Source: Zygnema cylindricum (taxonomy: Eukaryota > Streptophyta > Zygnematophyceae > Zygnematales > Zygnemataceae). Taken from it: a DNA stretch of 64,000 nt. The stretch's first letter is position 1. Each line of letters begins with the position of its first letter. The stretch spans positions 192,818-256,817 of the forward strand of contig JBBHKE010001099.1 of the NCBI GenBank assembly GCA_037447655.1, read 5' to 3'. Below are positions 21,953-32,409 of this stretch, piece after piece. The position numbers and the translations under genes are program-made. Under the pieces are notes generated by a model. It did not search any database. It was not told where the DNA came from and was given only the letters and a program-made list of their open reading frames with translations.

Positions 21953-22464
21953 TGAAAGAAACAAAGCAAGCAAAAGAAACAAATACAACACAAAGGATAT
22001 GTTCCTCCAAAACTCCAATATATTAAAATGTAACATCAAGTTCAAAAGCTTGTTGTTACTTCTACACCTCCAAAAATAGCTACGCCTCCAATAGATTACT
22101 CTACCACTAAGTCACAACAATTATTTATATGTACACGACTAGAAACAATTAAGAGTCAACGTGTTGAAACAAACAACCGACAAGTGCGAACCGACTTGAA
22201 CTACACGGTACGACTAGAAAAGTTAATCGCGAATGGACTTGAACCACGCGGTATGACTAGACTTATCGTGAACCAAAATAACTAAAAAAATTACACGTCA
22301 CTTCTCTAGTACGACTCAAACTTACGTGAAACGAAACGAAACGAACAAACAATTTCCACGTCACTTCAAACATTAGCGACGAAACTACTTCGTCGATGGT
22401 CGTCGCTGCTTTAGCTACGAAAATGTCTCGTCGCTAAATGAGGTCTCAGTACTAAATCCTAACA
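21953..22464 (-). repeat. 5' LTR of the copia element
   Basis: 512 bp, minus-strand start TGTTAGGATTTAG and end CTTTCA. Pairs with 16626-17193. Confidence 0.85.
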
Positions 22465-24424
22465 TGATGCTCATTTACTCACGTCTATCTTTCCCCTACA
22501 GTTCACTCCACCTACTGCTACGTGTTCGTCATAACCTTAGTGCCACTAAATGTGTGTTCCGCTAAGAATATAGCCCCAAATCCCTTTGTCTCATGTATAC
22601 CTTCTTTCGCTCCATTGACCGTTTTGGCTTTGTTGATTTCAATTTGGTCAAGGATGAGTTTTCTTGTTTCTCTACCATTAGCTCGTGTTTTTTTAAGAAT
22701 ATAGGTATATGTTGTGGTTGGAGAAAATATCTTACTACGACTTGTTCTTTTTCTGTGGTCGATTATATGAATGCTTGTCATGGCACCAAATTAGTTGTTT
22801 GGCTCTGGGCTCTACTCACCAATCCTAGCTTCCCTCTTTGGGCATTAGCCCCATCTACTCTAACCCCTTAGGCGCAATCGTCTTGATCGACAAACTCCTT
22901 CACCGCAAGCAGACTAAATATATTTAAAATATCATTATTTTTCAGAGCGCGTGGAAGGCGGTACCCTTTGCTTTCTCTAAGTCGATTCTATCGATCAAGT
23001 GGTCGATTTTCTTACCTAGACTCTCCATCAACCTCATTCTTACATCATCGATTCTCTTCATATTTGCGGTGTATTTCTCCTTCTTGTTCTGAAATCCTCC
23101 TATGCACATCAAAATCTACGTGATACTGTTAGCTTGAGGGGGATGTTGAGGGTCATTTATCGTCGATGTCACGTTCTTGTTGTTTCGTTTTTTTCCCACG
23201 GTAACTAGGTACGTTTATCACTTCAATTTCTACGTCCATCGCTTCCCTCTATTCTGTGTGTAATGCACTTTTATTTCTGTCCATCGATATTTTAAATTTT
23301 GTCTCTCATGCACTTCTACCTCATTCATGCGCCTCACTAATTAGATAATGGGGCACCTAGCTACTATATGAGATTCACTGTTGCTTCGTTGTTTATCCGC
23401 GTTTGATTGATTTTTTTTCACTTTGACACTTTGAATATTAGGCGAAAATCACAAATGTCACCATTAGTTGAGACCATTGCGATAATTTGTTTTAATTAAA
23501 GAGTCTGGTTCCCTTTGTTCGTGCTTGTTTTCAATTGACTCTTCATTGATTACGTAATGTCCACAAGAAATTTCTCTGTCGACCTTTCAACACATAGTGG
23601 TTTGCCCCTTGTCATGTTTGGAAGGATTGAAATAAAATCCAATGTTCACCAACAAAAAAATATAACAAGAGAAGTAATACATTGATAAATATCGAGAAGA
23701 CATTTCGGAAAAATTCTCACATTTAAAAAAAATCGAAATGACAAATTCTTCTATACTATCTTCTTTTATCTATTTATTCCTCCATGTATTCTTTCAATTG
23801 ATTTTTGATTGGTAAGAAAAGATCACGGTGTCCCTTAATTAATACAAGTGCCATGGCGCGGCACGTGTGAGCATAAGCTGCCAAAAAACCTCTAGAGATA
23901 TGCCATCTGTCCACGGATTAGACTAAACACTAATTTTCAGTAAGGACTTGAAACATTGCAAAACGACAAGTCAAACGAAAGTCCTAGAAAAATCAGAAAG
24001 TAATATCGTACTAAGTTAGACATATGACAATTCTAGAAACGAAACGAAAAGACAAATGTGACGCCAAATAAATATAGATGTGTTTTCTCAAAATTGTATG
24101 TGAAAGTACTTTCGCAATAGATTATAGAAAGCAATCATATGAAATCGAGCCGATTCTGGGCGAGTACGATTCTTTCAATGAATCGTAACAGCGTTAGCAG
24201 TTGGGTTAGGTGCAAGATGTTACCACAGTCACGTATCCGTCAGATCGGCGATTACTTGCAGATGGCGACTTGATTGTCAAAGCCTTCACTCTGTTGGTTT
24301 TGTTGGTAATTCGACTCTGCCAACCGTCACAAGCATACAGTTTTGACGTTTATTTTTGCTGACGAAGTAAATGAACTTATGAAAGATCATTGAACATAAA
24401 TAAAAGTATCCCCGCCACGTCGGC
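22465..24424. other. No gene recognised
   Basis: About 2 kb with scattered short open frames in both strands (longest 92 codons at 22593-22871), none with a recognisable motif. Confidence 0.4.
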
Positions 24425-24461
24425 TATTATATATATATGTATATATATGTATATATATATG
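24425..24461. repeat. (TA)n microsatellite with TG interruptions
   Basis: TATATATATATG-type repeat, about 37 bp. Confidence 0.9.
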
Positions 24462-26007
24462 ATGGCAAAGAGCGACGGACAATAACAAGTATTCGAGCAG
24501 CAAAAGTTGTCAAATCAAAGGTATAGTCGCTTTGATCGGCTAGCCGATACCGGTTTACAAATATCACGAGTGTGTTCAAAATCAGTTACCTGATCAATAT
24601 CTTTACACTAAAATAGGTACGATCTCATTCTGCCTTTTATTCTGAGCGTAGTTTTACGTGCGATTGCGATTATTTTAATCTATATTTCGTACTTTTCTAC
24701 TTAACAAAGTACCATTTTGTACAAACTGACACGCGCGTACACCACACTATTCAATAAAATCATAAATTAGAATTATTAATGTTAATTCACCAGAACCTTT
24801 ATTAGCTTAAAAAATAATTTAGTGTTATTAATTATATTTCAGGTAAAACCCTTAAAAAGTGGGGGCGCTCATATAGCTTTCATAACGCTTATAATGATTC
24901 AAGGTGTATTTTACACCGCCAATTGCTAGTAGAGTAAATAATGCTAATTTTGTTCCCCCCTTTTTTTTCCGAAATACAATCTGTAATTCTATTTTTTCCT
25001 TTTACGCCTTTTAGGGTTTTTTTTTAATTAGCGTCATTAACGGAAATACACCGCGATGTTTATTGTGTGGTGTACGGACACGGTTTGAAATGTATTTTTT
25101 GAAATAAAAATGTACAAAAGGTCATTTAATGTAAATGCGCATGCATGTGAATGTGCACTGAAAAAAAGAGACGCAAACTTCAATATTCAGATTTTGGCGT
25201 ACCAATTGTCAAACTTTGTATGGAAACAAATATGACGTAAACATCAATACGGCGGGCACTTTTTATTCTAAAAAACCCAAATTAGAGTTAGTGATAAATT
25301 AGTATATATGTTGTTTTTGGATTTTTTTTTCCCAATTAGCGTTAATAACACTATTTTTTATTTTACGATATTTATTCCTTTACTCTAATAGCGATTCACA
25401 GTGTACTATTCATTACAGTACACCGCGAATCGTAATTAAAGTTAATTACTCTAATTCGGTCGCTCGAAATTTCGACTCTATCACATGAAATAGAGTAAAT
25501 AATTCTAATTTTTTCATTATTCTATTTAAGGTAAAGTTTAATTAGCGTTTTTAATTATAATATAGGTTCGTTTTAATAAGTGTGGAGTACGGGCGACCTC
25601 CGACCGTGAAAAATTGTACTTTATTAAGTAAAAAAGTACAAATAATGATTTAGTACAGGCCGTTATCATGTAATTGTTTTCTAACAAACCACGTAGTGCA
25701 AACGTCATAGTATCGATAAACTGTATTTTTTGCCAAATTCTGTACAAATACCTTATTTACAGTAGAGGATATTAGTGTGCCAAATTAGAGTACTTAAATA
25801 AATTAGAGTAAACTTCATAGTTGAAACAACTCTATCACATAAATTAGCGTTCATTACTCTATTTTTTTTTTTAGTTTTTGTACTCTAATTTTTTCATTAC
25901 TCTAATTACGATTCGCGATGTATTGTACACCGCTAATCCCTATTAGAGGAAATAACGCTAATTCGGTGCCCTTTTTTCAAAAAAAACACCTGAAATACAA
26001 TTCATAA

Positions 26008-26747
26008 GGGTGGCGTTCCATCAGGAAATTCTGTAATCGTACGAACAACATTATAGAATGCTACACTTTGAACGCTGTTCTCCCGCGCAAAGTTTGTAAT
26101 CCACGTGCTCAGAAATGATTGGTACCACGTAAGATAATATCGTATATTGAAAATCGTCAAATATTTTTTACACCGACCAACTTCAACTCGAAATCATCAT
26201 TAGCATACCATGTACATGCGGACCAAGGCATCGTACCACACACATTTTGTACTCTTTGCAAACGCTTGTCACATGCTAGCTCAATATTTTTAGGGTTTTT
26301 GCTTTTTTCGCGTGACAAATGAGCGCTTCCACAAATAGTGTGAAGAATGGCCGGTAACAAAAATAGCGCGACGAAAGCTCGTTACGAGATCACTTACGTG
26401 ATTTCCGTTGAATTTTTGAATGCATATATCATGTTCGTAATTTTTGGATTTCTGTTGGTTTGCCGTCGTGACACGTACATATATTATCTAACGTGTCGCG
26501 GCTCAATTTTTTTTGTAAATGGTGATGTACCTCCTCGAGGTACATCACCATTTACATAAACTTTCAAAGCGAATGCTTCGGGAAAAAACATCCAACGGTC
26601 ATTGTTACCTCCAGACTTTTGGAGAATATTGGCAAGATTCTCTGTACTGTTGTTCGCTTATAAAAACAAAATAAGAGGTACGACATAGTACGGATAGATC
26701 CGGATTTCTGTAAACAACCTCACTTTTTGTTTGATGGAACGCCACCC
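26008..26747. mobile_element. Harbinger-like MITE with TAA duplication
   Basis: 740 bp with inverted ends GGGTGGCGTTCCATCA and flanking TAA on both sides (26005-26007, 26748-26750), matching the TWA preference of PIF/Harbinger. Contains an 18-bp-arm hairpin near 26518-26556. Two short plus-strand open frames inside (67 and 70 codons) have no recognisable motif. Confidence 0.85.
26518..26556. repeat. Perfect short hairpin, 18-bp arms
   Basis: TAAATGGTGATGTACCTC, a 3-base loop, then its exact complement. Preceded by a T run on the plus strand. Confidence 0.85.
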
Positions 26748-27059
26748 TAATTCTATTTTTTCCATTAATCTAATAAGGGTGTTTTTCAGTAGCGTTAATA
26801 ATGAAGTACACTGCGATGGAAATAGTGTGGCATACGGAGAGGGTATCTCCGTATGAAATGGTTCTTTTTGAATTACAAAAGCATAAAAAGACACTTAACA
26901 TTATTGCGCACACATGTGAATGTGCACTAGAAGAAAGAGACGCAAACTCGTCGACAAAAATCACGTTCTCATATGTTCGTCCGTCGACCGTGTGAACTGC
27001 GGGACGGCGTACGAATTGTCCGATTTTGTAAGGGTACACATATTAGTGTAGACATACTA

Positions 27060-27350
27060 CCGCTAGATTAAACGGCTAAGGCTACCGGCTATTTCGTGTC
27101 TGCCGGCCGGCAGGTACAAGGATCAAATCCTGCCGCCGGCACATACATTTTAATTAAATAAATAAACCCTAATATAAAATTCTCGTAAACCTCAGGATAG
27201 CCAAGGGAGCCATGGCTCTAGCTTCCTCTCCAATTTCTCAGTGACTGCGACAAGTTTGAGAGTTGGAGAGAGATGTTAGAGATAGACTGCCTCGACTTCT
27301 ATATTTCTTTTCAGACCTAGAAAATACTAATAAAACCATTAGTTTCTACA
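27060..27350 (-). repeat. LTR fragment related to the 40.7-52.2 kb element
   Basis: Shares AGGATCAAATCCTG, GCCATGGCTCTAGC, CAGTGACTGCGACAAG and GACCTAGAAAATA with LTRs ending at 42270 and 52200, but is diverged. The minus-strand start is TGTAGAAACTAATGG. An almost identical end fragment is at 54475-54601. The GGATCAAATCC stretch resembles a tRNA B box. Confidence 0.65.
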
Positions 27351-27455
27351 TGTAGCAGGGTAATGTTGGTGTTTCTGTGTAGGTTACGTAATAGAACCAA
27401 CGGTCCGTGGACGGCAGCATATGGCCGTTGAAATTTGATGTTAGGTATGGTACAG

Positions 27456-27682
27456 TACATCGTGAATCGCTATTAGTGTTAAATGTTTTTTCGCCACATA
27501 AAACATCATTTCTCTTTACACACTTGTCGTATTGTCGATCTGACGGTTGCAATTGAAAGCCAAGATTGTCACCTTCCCATTAGAGGTCTCAATGTGAAAA
27601 CTCGACAAGTGTGTACGGAGAAAATATGTTTAACTTTTAAGTGGCGAAAAAAACATTAACACTAATAGCGATACACAGTATA
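27456..27682. mobile_element. Short TIR element (MITE), copy 2
   Basis: 227 bp, inverted ends TACATCGTGAATCGCTATTA and complement, interior related to 12878-13098 (CTCTTTACACACTTGTCG and CGACAAGTGTGTACGG). Confidence 0.75.
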
Positions 27683-29265
27683 CTGTAGTGTCTTGCTACA
27701 GTTTGTTTTTTAGGGTCCACACCTGATGTGCTCTCTCATTCGCTCCGTGAACACATGTTCTAAAAAGCATAATGATGGTGTTTTGCCCTTCTTACATCTT
27801 GTTTGTGAGTCTTTGGCCATTTCAAGCGACAAAGATGAATCTAAGCACCACAAACTACGGATACTAGAGCAGGATTACACGAGGGCCCACGAGGGCCCAG
27901 AAGACAAATCATCAAGCAGCTTTTATCAAGAGTTTAGACTAGGTAGAGAAAAACAAACACAAAGTAGATTATGTGTAGTTTCTTATTATAGAATTAGGAA
28001 ATACATTTGATGTAAAAAAAAAACCGGACAAATTGTCTCTATAAATAATGTTGGCTTTCTGTTGCAATGTTTCTGTCTTTTCCATGTTAGGATTATTGGA
28101 AGAATCGACGGATGAGATGTGGAGGATCGGTCGTCCACGGATTTGTTGACGTTTTGGTTCGCGTGGCACGATTCGACTTTGAGTATGGTTTCACGATTTC
28201 AATCGGAGTACCTTTAGTTTGTTCAATGTACGGCGGTTCAGTACCGCCGGTACATAGGTTATTTATGTGAGTGATGGTTCAGTTTGGTTTCGTTTGTTTT
28301 GTATTGTCTAAACGGTGACTATGATATTTAGTGCGCTATACGTGTCTAGTGCATTTTAGTGCGTGTCACTTTGTTTTGGCGGTTGAATGTCTTTATTAGG
28401 CGCACGTCCGCATGTGGACTTCGGCGCCCTCATCTGTTTTCAGTTAGTGAAGTAAGTGGTCATTAGTTGTCGGTGTTAAGAAGGTATGTTAGTGAGTGTT
28501 TTCCATCAGTTTATTATGCAGTCTGGGGAGATGCATCATGCACTCTGTGTAGAGATGCATCATGTGTCTTAAGGAGTGACACATTAAGATGTAGAGAGAG
28601 AAGAAGATTTAAGGAGAGAAATACTGTGAAGAAGAGAGGTGGTTATTAAAAAAGCTGTTAGATTCTTTGTGAAACGGTGTCTCAGTTTGTTGAGCGCCGT
28701 AATATGTATTATATAGTTCGCGTGTGATTTTGTTTGGCGTTGCGTGGCAGTATAATTATAGTTTGGTTTCGGTTTTGGTTTTTGCGTGCGAAGTACATTA
28801 CTGTAGTACTATAAGGTAGTACGACGTTTCATTACATTTGTATAGTACCGCGTGTAGTATATTTGTTCGCGTGTACTTTTGGATGATTGGTTCGCGCGTG
28901 TACTTTTGTACGTCGTGCGATCCTTAGTACTTTGTTTGTTTGAGTTTGGAGTATTTAGGACTTAGTCGTTTTGGAAAATATTTATCTTTGTAAGAGGGGA
29001 AAATTTCCGATGATTTTTTTTTTTTTTTTGCTGGAGTGCTCTCTTCTTACTGCTTCTTGCTTCCGCTTCATATTCTATCTTTCTCCTATCCTTGTGTGTA
29101 TCGATCCTAACAAAAGCTTCGGCTCTATATATTTATATTTGGCCGACATGCTTTCTTGTGAGCTGTGATTGTTTTATGTGGAATATGTTTGTTGAAGCTT
29201 TCGCTGTGAGGTTTGATTTGTCATTTGTGAGCATTTCTGGGAGCACTTGATCGATTCTTAAGAAG
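27683..29265. other. No gene recognised; possible LTR
   Basis: T/G-rich sequence with repeats of GTACTTTTG and CGCGTGTA around 28850-28910. It ends at a primer-site motif (29266-29277), so part may be a 5' LTR, but I found no partner copy in the window. Confidence 0.35.
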
Positions 29266-29277
29266 TGGTATCAGAGC
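29266..29277 (+). promoter_or_regulatory. Primer-site motif TGGTATCAGAGC (plus strand)
   Basis: Exact complement of the 3' end of plant initiator Met-tRNA. It is flanked on both sides by the direct repeat GAGCACTTGATCGATT. No CA terminus lies directly before it and no gag follows, so this is probably an element remnant. Confidence 0.5.
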
Positions 29278-29607
29278 ACTTGATCGATTTTTAACATTCC
29301 AATCTATGAATGATAAGTTTTGACCTCTATGCACACTGTCTAAATTGCCTAGCTCTAAAACACACTCTAAGTGGCGGTCTAATTACAATGTGCCAAGTGT
29401 TTGATGCCCACCGCACAATAAGACGCGGGGGAGTAAAACATGTCTAACAGAAAGTAGGAAAAATTGAATCCTAACTGAATCCCGCTACGAATCCCCCTCC
29501 CAAAATATCGTTAACACCAAGGTCGCCGGATTCATCTCACAAATGAAGTACGCGTGAGCGAATCGATGTACCGGAGAATCGCCCAGAATCGCACTATTAA
29601 CATGAAC

Positions 29608-30071
29608 CAGAGGTCGCAAAAGTCAAAATTTAAGGTAACTGAAACCGACCGTTTTTTTATTCAAAATCTGAGTATCCGATGCCCGATCGGGTTATGTCAT
29701 GCTCCAAATTTGTTAACAGTTAACCGAAACGCGTTTACGAAAATAAAAATTAACCGAAACTCGATTTCTCGCGACTACCCGTACCCGCCCGTACCCGAAT
29801 AAGTACAAAATTAATGGTACATTTCCATTATACCTTCCACGATACCAAGAGTACAAAGTACAATAATGTTGGATAGTATGGACAGTACAAAACGTTCAAT
29901 TTTTTTGTTTTTTGCTTACCCGACCGTAACCGATTTTTTTCTTTTTTTTTGTGAATCAACCGCCTGAATCCGCCCGGCCCCCCGAATTTGGCACCCGAAT
30001 CCGTTCCTGATCCGACGCGGGCGGTCGGTTAACGGTCGGTTACGGTTTTGGTTAACCGTATGCGACCTCTG
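29608..30071 (-). mobile_element. hAT-like MITE, copy 2 (short)
   Basis: 464 bp with ends CAGAGGTCGCAAA and TGCGACCTCTG and an identical 8-bp duplication ACATGAAC (29600-29607 and 30072-30079). Same family as 3800-4551, opposite orientation, lacking the internal ~62-bp repeats. Confidence 0.95.
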
Positions 30072-30089
30072 ACATGAACTCCACTGAAA

Positions 30090-30350
30090 GTGTGCACTGA
30101 GTGTGCAGACAGTAAAACTGTACAATGGCTGACTTTGAACTTGTACAGACTGTAAGACTGAACTCCTCCACTGTAAGACTAGTGAGCGCACTATACAGAC
30201 TGTATAGTGACAGCTGTAAAACTGTGCCCTGGTTATCTCTAAGACTGAAACCCACTTAATACTAGTGAACTCACTGTTCAATCACTCACTCTACAGATTG
30301 TAGACACAGATTGTGGAAACAGTAAGACTGTAGACTGGCTTCACACTGTA
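30090..30350. repeat. Irregular repeats of ACTGTAAGACTG
   Basis: At least eight variants of ACTGTAAGACTG or CAGACTGTA occur at uneven spacing, some inverted. No reading frame is supported. Confidence 0.6.
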
Positions 30351-31136
30351 AAATAAATTTGAACTCAACAAGGTTTCTTCGCAGCTCAGCCGAACACGCC
30401 TTGTTTCTTTGTAAATCTTAACTAAAATATGAGCTCCACAAAAAAACTTGGGAAAAAATTTCAAAATCTGAACTTAACAGAATATTTCATTGAGAACAAT
30501 TTTGACAGTAAATGTGAACTTTACAGAACGCAGACAGAATTACTGAAATTCTCAATTCAACGCACTCAGATTTTGTGTATATTGAACTATCTTAACTCAA
30601 CAGAACAGAGTTTTGCAGTAAAGCTGAATCAACGGAGCACAACAAGAGCCAAATTTCCGCAACGTACTGAAAGTCTGGTCGCAAATTACAACACAAAACA
30701 TTGAAATTATTCTTAAAACATGTTAATCAGGTGAGATAAATAGAGATGATGCTGCTTGAGAGCGTGAATTAATCAGAAATCTAAAATCGTTTTTGTTATC
30801 TTTGGTTTTCTTCCATTTTGTTCTTTTGCATGTTTAGGCGTGAATTATATAATCTGCAGTGTTACATTTTGTTGTTGGACGCTCGATTTATAGGGGGAAG
30901 CGATGCACTTCAAGATAAAACAGAATTGAAAACATATAAGATATAATAACGTATGGTATACGAAATGGTGTCGTACGCATTTTATTACTTTTGATCTATA
31001 CTTCACAGCTTGATTTGAGTGCTTCTGCAATTGAAATAACCGGGCAGTGTGAACTTAGCGACTGGGATTTTTTGAAGTCATCAAGTTATGGCTGACCGCG
31101 ATTTACACGTCATTTTCTGAAGCCGAACAGTCATTC
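30351..31136. other. No gene recognised
   Basis: AT-rich, with one 91-codon plus-strand open frame (30429-30704) that has no recognisable feature. Confidence 0.35.
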
Positions 31137-31682
31137 AAATTTAGCTTTTCTTTCAGAACTTTACAAATTTTGAGTTATTGTGGTGCGCTATTATCAATTT
31201 GGGTTGTGGGTAGGAACCCTATGATGTTGTCATCATTAGAATTCACACTCCTAATGGTTTACTTTTTCAATCTAGAGCCGCTATAACCAGGTATTGATTT
31301 GTAAGAGTGACACAAGGTTTTGTTTGCAAATTGTGTAGACCACACTAATTCTAGTAACTGCGACACTCCAGCTTGGCTGCAGCTTCTTTGTTTTTCCCTT
31401 TCTTTTAGCTTTTGTATAATGTTTTCTTCAGAACTTTAGCAATTTGAGCTTCAACTTTGTTATTGTGGTGCGCTATTATCAATTTGGTTTTTGGTTAGGA
31501 ACCCTATAATGTTGTCATCATTGGAATCCGCACTGCTAATGGTATACTTTTTCAATCTAGAGTCGCTATGAGCCAGGAATTTATTTGTATGAATGGCACA
31601 AAGTAGACCAAGGTTTTCTTTACAAATTGTGTAGACCACACTAATTCGAGTAACTGCGACACTCCTGCTTGTCTGCAGCTTT
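31137..31682. repeat. Direct duplication of a ~255-bp segment
   Basis: 31137-31390 and 31427-31682 align by eye along their length, sharing GTGGTGCGCTATTATCAATT and GTGTAGACCACACTAATTC, with scattered substitutions and small gaps. Confidence 0.85.
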
Positions 31683-32168
31683 TTTTTTTTTCGTTTGTAT
31701 GGTGTTTCAGATGTGTCTTAATTGAATAAAAGATAGCATTGATTAGATGCGGATAATTTTGCATCCCATGAATGAATGTAATCAAAACTCAGGAAAACTT
31801 CAAGTTGTGTTTTTGTTTTTTAGCATTTTTAATGTGTAAATTATTTGATAGCCAATACTCAAACACACATTTAATGACGTCATTAAGCGAATGAACAAGT
31901 TAATTCCATAGTAGATTCATGACCCACATAAAAATGGAAATCCTGCTCGTTACATTGAAAGAAAGAGATTTTAATAAGCAACCCTACAAAGTTATAAATA
32001 ATAAGAGAAAACTCTAAGGGTGTACTACTTCAACTGTACATTGGAAAAGATGATAAATAGTTTTATCTATAAATGCCTCATGAATCTATAATCATGGACA
32101 AACTCGCTAGCTGACATTTCATGAATGAGCAATAAAACTATTTAGTATGCTTATACATGTCTTTTGTG

Positions 32169-32174
32169 TTTATT
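32169..32174 (-). terminator. Candidate polyadenylation signal of the permease
   Basis: AATAAA on the minus strand about 240 bases beyond the TAA stop of the permease gene. Positional inference only. Confidence 0.3.
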
Positions 32175-32409
32175 CCTTCTTATATTGAAAGTTACACGCT
32201 ATTCTGCATGTGTACCAACAAAAATTCCCGCACTTTTCTTGTTGGCATATATGCTAAAGGGCATGTATTTTCCCATACAAAAACATTAAGGAAATAAAGG
32301 CATCTGAAAAAGGCGTTTGAACTTCTTTTGCCTTGATTAATAGTATAGGGGATTCTTCAACTATGACATGCCACACCCAAGATGATGAAAGCCCATATTT
32401 CCAAATTAA

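Larger units (their letters stand above)
16626..22464 (-). mobile_element. Ty1/copia LTR retrotransposon, full structure, decayed
   Basis: 5.8 kb element in minus orientation. It has 5' LTR 21953-22464, primer site, gag with zinc knuckles, protease (DSGA), integrase, reverse transcriptase (YVDD), RNase H, polypurine tract and 3' LTR 16626-17193. The order protease-integrase-RT-RNase H defines copia. It is inactive as read: several frameshifts, one 25-bp tandem duplication and six in-frame TAA/TAG codons. No matching target duplication was seen (ACAGG versus TGATG). Confidence 0.95.
25024..27040. repeat. Three diverged copies of a ~230-bp repeat
   Basis: Segments 25024-25250, 25530-25760 and 26780-27040 share an order of motifs: TTAGCGTTAAT-like start, CACCGCGATG, a GTGTGG.GTACGG block, TGTGAATGTGCACT then AGAGACGCAAAC, and a GTACCAATTGTC-like end. 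They look like old copies of one small mobile repeat. A Harbinger-like MITE (26008-26747) sits between the second and third copies. Confidence 0.55.

Noticed and set aside
22518-22871. Opposing 87- and 92-codon frames
   Set aside because: No motif on either strand; could not be linked to the neighbouring copia element.
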